Assembly (NCBI GenBank): GCA_017442445.1
Contig: JAFRZS010000223.1
Coordinates: forward strand, 1 to 7,777
Reading direction: 5' to 3'
DNA from: Clostridia bacterium
Lineage (GTDB): Bacteria; Bacillota; Clostridia; Oscillospirales; Acutalibacteraceae
DNA: 7,777 bases
Of the stretch, positions 5,554-7,777 are shown piece after piece. Numbering within the stretch: position 1 is the stretch's first letter; each line of letters begins with the position of its first letter. The position numbers and the translations under genes are program-made. The notes under the pieces are model-generated. The model was not told where the DNA came from and did no database searches. It saw nothing but the letters and a program-made list of their open reading frames with translations.

Positions 5554-6417
5554 TTAAAATCCCTCGTACATATCGGCAAGTTTTCTTGCAACCGCCGCCA
5601 TTTCTTTGACACCCTCAAAAACATTTTCTGATGTGTATGCATCTAAAAACGAATCAGCTTCCAAAGTGAAATATCCGTCATATTTTATTTCTTTTAGTGC
5701 CTTTACTATCGGAACGAAATCTATACTCATCGAGAGAGGAATCTGATGTGTATCGTGTAATTTATCATTATCATGAATATGTAACGCCTTGAGTCTTGAA
5801 CCCAATGCTTTCACCATCTCTTCTGCGGAAGTATCAGAGCCCAACATCTCTGCATGACCTATATCAAGACAAGCTACAAAGAAATCATCATTAACAGCAT
5901 CTAAATGTGCATTGAAGCTTTCAGGTGTTGCACAAGCCGCAAAAACAGAATGTCCTAACTCCTTGCTCCAGTTCCACATATTTTCCGTTGCAATTTTAAC
6001 GTTACATTCTTTTGCAAAAGGCAGAAGTTCAAAGTATAACTCCGCATTTTCTTCGGGTGTTCCGCTATTCAAGGGATGTATAATGCAAATCTCGCCGCCT
6101 GCCTCAGCAGTACATTCAATAGCGCGTTTTAAATATGAACGGATTTCAGGAACACCTGACGGGAACGGTGCGTGTGACTGATTGCATATAATACCGTTAT
6201 CAAGACCTATCTGCTTCAGTTTTCTTGCAAATGCAAGATAGTTATCCCCCGTCATAGGATTATCAAGGGATTTCATTTTTTTCTCTTTCCAATCATATCT
6301 CGCCATATCAAACATAGAGAAATCCCAAGCATCAAAACCTGCTTTTCCCACCAGCTCAACAGCCTTTTCAAAGCCTACATGATTGGCTGTTGTTTGTATT
6401 TCTGTTGATATTTTCAT
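5554..6417 (-). CDS. Sugar phosphate isomerase/epimerase, AP-endonuclease-2-like TIM barrel
   Basis: A 287-residue soluble TIM-barrel protein of the xylose-isomerase-like superfamily. Likely divalent-metal ligands and active-site residues appear in order: Glu145 in IATENMW, Asp185 and His188 in CLDIGHAEM, His213/His215 in LHIHDN, and Glu253 in FTLEADSF. His82 (QSHAPFP) and His114 (IIHP) are also typical of the fold. Family members epimerise or isomerise keto sugars (for example tagatose or psicose epimerases, hydroxypyruvate isomerase, inosose enzymes), so the exact sugar cannot be assigned. The ATG at 6415-6417 has AGAGGTGA four bases upstream and starts 11 bases after the metallophosphoesterase stop. 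The Cof-type gene starts one base after this gene's TAA. Within the operon it would feed released sugars into central metabolism; that is inference. Confidence 0.88.
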   Translation of the reverse strand: MKISTEIQTTANHVGFEKAVELVGKAGFDAWDFSMFDMARYDWKEKKMKSLDNPMTGDNYLAFARKLKQIGLDNGIICNQSHAPFPSGVPEIRSYLKRAIECTAEAGGEICIIHPLNSGTPEENAELYFELLPFAKECNVKIATENMWNWSKELGHSVFAACATPESFNAHLDAVNDDFFVACLDIGHAEMLGSDTSAEEMVKALGSRLKALHIHDNDKLHDTHQIPLSMSIDFVPIVKALKEIKYDGYFTLEADSFLDAYTSENVFEGVKEMAAVARKLADMYEGF

Positions 6418-6428
6418 AATTTCACCTC

Positions 6429-7127
6429 TTAAAGTTCTTCAATCAGATAAGCATTCTCATTTGAACACATCGCTATTTGTGTCATATATCTTATTGAGTT
6501 TACTACATCTTCATGACCACAGTGATAATGTCCCTGATATACAGTTTTTACACTGCCGCAGTTTTCAAGAATATTGCGTATTTCTTCATCATTGGCAAGT
6601 CTGTGCGACTTATCACAACCGGGGTCTATATTCTGATGCATAAATACATAAGTTTTGCCTTCAAGAGATGAAAGATGTTCTTTCAACTCCTGTGTATGTG
6701 GATAAAAGGTATCTCTCCAATCCTCATCTCCCGGTTTGTAATGCTCACCGCTTTTAAAGTAACAAGCATCAATAAAAACCAGATTTACATCACCGAAGGT
6801 TTTGTTTTCAGGTCTGAATTCTTCGCCTAAAAGCTTATAGAAATCATCAACCGTAAAAACAAAGGCATCGTGATTTCCCATAACACACATCGTAGGGACA
6901 CTTGTATTTTTCATAACCACTGAGATTTTCAGAAGGTTTTCAACCTCTTTTTCATAGCTGTCATCTTCATCCGTCAAGTCACCTAAGCATATTGCAAGGT
7001 CACAGTTTTCCTTTTCAAAAACCTTGTATGCATCTTTGATTTTCTGCAAAGACCTGCTTCTGTCACGTCCCAATGTAATGGGTTTTCTTGATGAATAATG
7101 CGAATCTGTAAAAATTCCTATTTTCAT
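6429..7127 (-). CDS. Calcineurin-like metallophosphoesterase
   Basis: A 232-residue protein with the five metallophosphoesterase blocks in order: D-x-H (D8, H10 in FTDSH), GDLTD (G49-D50), GNHD (N85-H86-D87), a histidine in VFMHQN (H164), and GHYH (H200, H202). These bind a dinuclear metal centre that cleaves phosphomonoesters or phosphodiesters. The sequence has no signal peptide or transmembrane segment, so it is cytosolic. The family covers cyclic-nucleotide, sugar-phosphate and lipid-linked substrates; the actual one cannot be read. The ATG has AAGGTGA four bases upstream, which overlaps the TGA of the GH2 gene; the spacing to that stop is four bases. Its place directly after a glycoside hydrolase and before the epimerase-like gene suggests a role in handling a phosphorylated glycan or phosphodiester-linked sugar, which is inference. 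Confidence 0.9.
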   Translation of the reverse strand: MKIGIFTDSHYSSRKPITLGRDRSRSLQKIKDAYKVFEKENCDLAICLGDLTDEDDSYEKEVENLLKISVVMKNTSVPTMCVMGNHDAFVFTVDDFYKLLGEEFRPENKTFGDVNLVFIDACYFKSGEHYKPGDEDWRDTFYPHTQELKEHLSSLEGKTYVFMHQNIDPGCDKSHRLANDEEIRNILENCGSVKTVYQGHYHCGHEDVVNSIRYMTQIAMCSNENAYLIEEL

Positions 7128-7131
7128 TCAA

Positions 7132-7777
7132 TCACCTTGTTGATACTTCAAATTTTTCCTTTATTTTTCCTGCTATTTCCTGCATATCTTTTTCATCAAC
7201 CTTTATAATCTGACGGTCATAGGTCAAAAGGCCATTTGTTTCATCTTCAACATCGCTGACCTGAGTCAGAACTGTTGCGCAAAGTCCTTCGTCAATCATC
7301 GGAATTACTTCGTTCATATAAAGTTCCTTCATCGCTTTGTTGAATTTATCTCCGGCATTATAGAATCTGTAAGCGTATGTGCTGTCAAGATTAAACGAAT
7401 GACCTTCAACCTTGTAAGAATATCCGCCGAATTCCGATAAAACAAGTGCTTTGAATTTTTCGGACTTCATTCTGATTTTATTGAAATAAATATGTTCACT
7501 TGTAACATCACTCTTTTTGGTTTTGAACCAACCTGATGCAGTGTCATAAATTCTTGAAGGATCAAGATTTCTGAAGCGTTCATACAATTCGTCTGCTTTG
7601 TCATACTGTCCCCAACCTTCGTTGAATATCGTATAGTAGCAAACTGACGGATGATTATAAAGCTCTTTTATAAGATTTTCAGCTGTTGTTTCAAACTGCT
7701 CCTGTCTGAAAGCACTCGCTTTTTTATACAAACCTTTTCTGATTTTCATTGTCGGCAAAACGCCATGCAGAATAAAA
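7132..7777 (-). CDS. Glycoside hydrolase family 2 enzyme, C-terminal catalytic part (5' end outside window)
   Basis: The minus-strand frame is open to base 7777 and ends at TGA 7132-7134, giving about 215 visible residues. A TTG at 7756-7758 is not a real start, as the frame reads through it (FILHGVLPTMKIR). The visible part is the second half of a GH2 TIM barrel. N-E-G in TIFNEGWG (Glu codon 7618-7620) is the likely acid/base. SEF in LVLSEFGGY (Glu codon 7432-7434) is the likely nucleophile. The strand VLTQVSDVEDETNGLLTYDR is typical near the end of the barrel. GH2 enzymes are beta-galactosidases, beta-glucuronidases, beta-mannosidases and relatives; the specificity-determining part lies outside the window. 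The protein ends soon after the barrel with no extra C-terminal domain, as in the shorter GH2 members. It is the first visible gene of the glycan operon; any transporter or regulator would lie upstream. Confidence 0.9.
   Translation of the reverse strand, partial: FILHGVLPTMKIRKGLYKKASAFRQEQFETTAENLIKELYNHPSVCYYTIFNEGWGQYDKADELYERFRNLDPSRIYDTASGWFKTKKSDVTSEHIYFNKIRMKSEKFKALVLSEFGGYSYKVEGHSFNLDSTYAYRFYNAGDKFNKAMKELYMNEVIPMIDEGLCATVLTQVSDVEDETNGLLTYDRQIIKVDEKDMQEIAGKIKEKFEVSTR

Noticed and set aside
5553..5642. 30-residue N-terminal extension of the Cof HAD protein
   Set aside because: It overlaps the end of the TIM-barrel gene, has no ribosome site, and HAD motif I normally lies within about ten residues of the start, as it does with the ATG at 5552.
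5912..6643. Plus-strand open frames opposite the isomerase and metallophosphoesterase genes
   Set aside because: They are antisense shadows of genes with intact catalytic motifs, and have no ribosome sites.
1..7777. CRISPR array, insertion sequence, tRNA/rRNA, or attachment site
   Set aside because: No spaced direct repeats, transposase motif, terminal inverted repeats or cloverleaf sequence could be seen on either strand.

Overview
The window looks like chromosomal DNA from an AT-rich, low-GC Gram-positive bacterium, most likely a gut Clostridia member (Oscillospiraceae/Lachnospiraceae-like). This rests on the AT-rich codon use, strong GGAGG-type ribosome sites, a PurF of the Fe-S-cluster, propeptide-processed type, a DegV protein, and glycan-degrading enzymes. 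The taxonomic placement is inference. There is no rRNA, tRNA, CRISPR array, transposase or phage gene, and no intergenic gap exceeds about 220 bases.

Layout, left to right. (1) Bases 1-353, plus strand: the C-terminal part of a DegV-family fatty-acid-binding protein, cut by the window edge. (2) Bases 330-2844, minus strand: a tight three-gene set, transcribed purF, then a GtrA-family membrane protein, then a Gph-like HAD phosphatase. The HAD gene's tail overlaps the DegV tail by 24 bases in convergent orientation. (3) Bases 2845-2983: a divergent intergenic region with a near-consensus sigma-A promoter reading right and a weaker candidate reading left to purF. (4) Bases 2984-3445, plus strand: a monocistronic zinc-ribbon plus CD225/dispanin-like small membrane protein, ended by a clear intrinsic terminator. 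(5) Bases 3446-3664: a convergent intergenic region with two hairpins and a possible minus-strand promoter. (6) Bases 3665-7777, minus strand: a carbohydrate operon. In transcription order it holds a GH2 glycoside hydrolase (5' end outside the window), a calcineurin-like metallophosphoesterase, an AP-endonuclease-2-like TIM-barrel sugar isomerase/epimerase, a Cof-type HAD phosphatase, and a five-Asp-box sialidase-like protein.

The five genes in region 6 are separated by 4, 11, 1 and 16 bases, each with its own Shine-Dalgarno sequence, so they are almost certainly co-transcribed. The sialidase-like protein, and the downstream enzymes between it and the GH2, lack visible signal peptides. I infer intracellular processing of an imported glycan or glycoside: two hydrolases release sugars, an isomerase/epimerase interconverts them, and two phosphatase-fold enzymes act on phosphorylated or phosphodiester intermediates. 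The substrate cannot be read from the sequence. The purF-gtrA-HAD set mixes purine synthesis with a membrane protein usually linked to cell-surface polysaccharide, and has no obvious single pathway. Nothing here is clearly a new defence or mobile system. The most interesting items are the unassigned glycan operon and the dispanin-like small protein.
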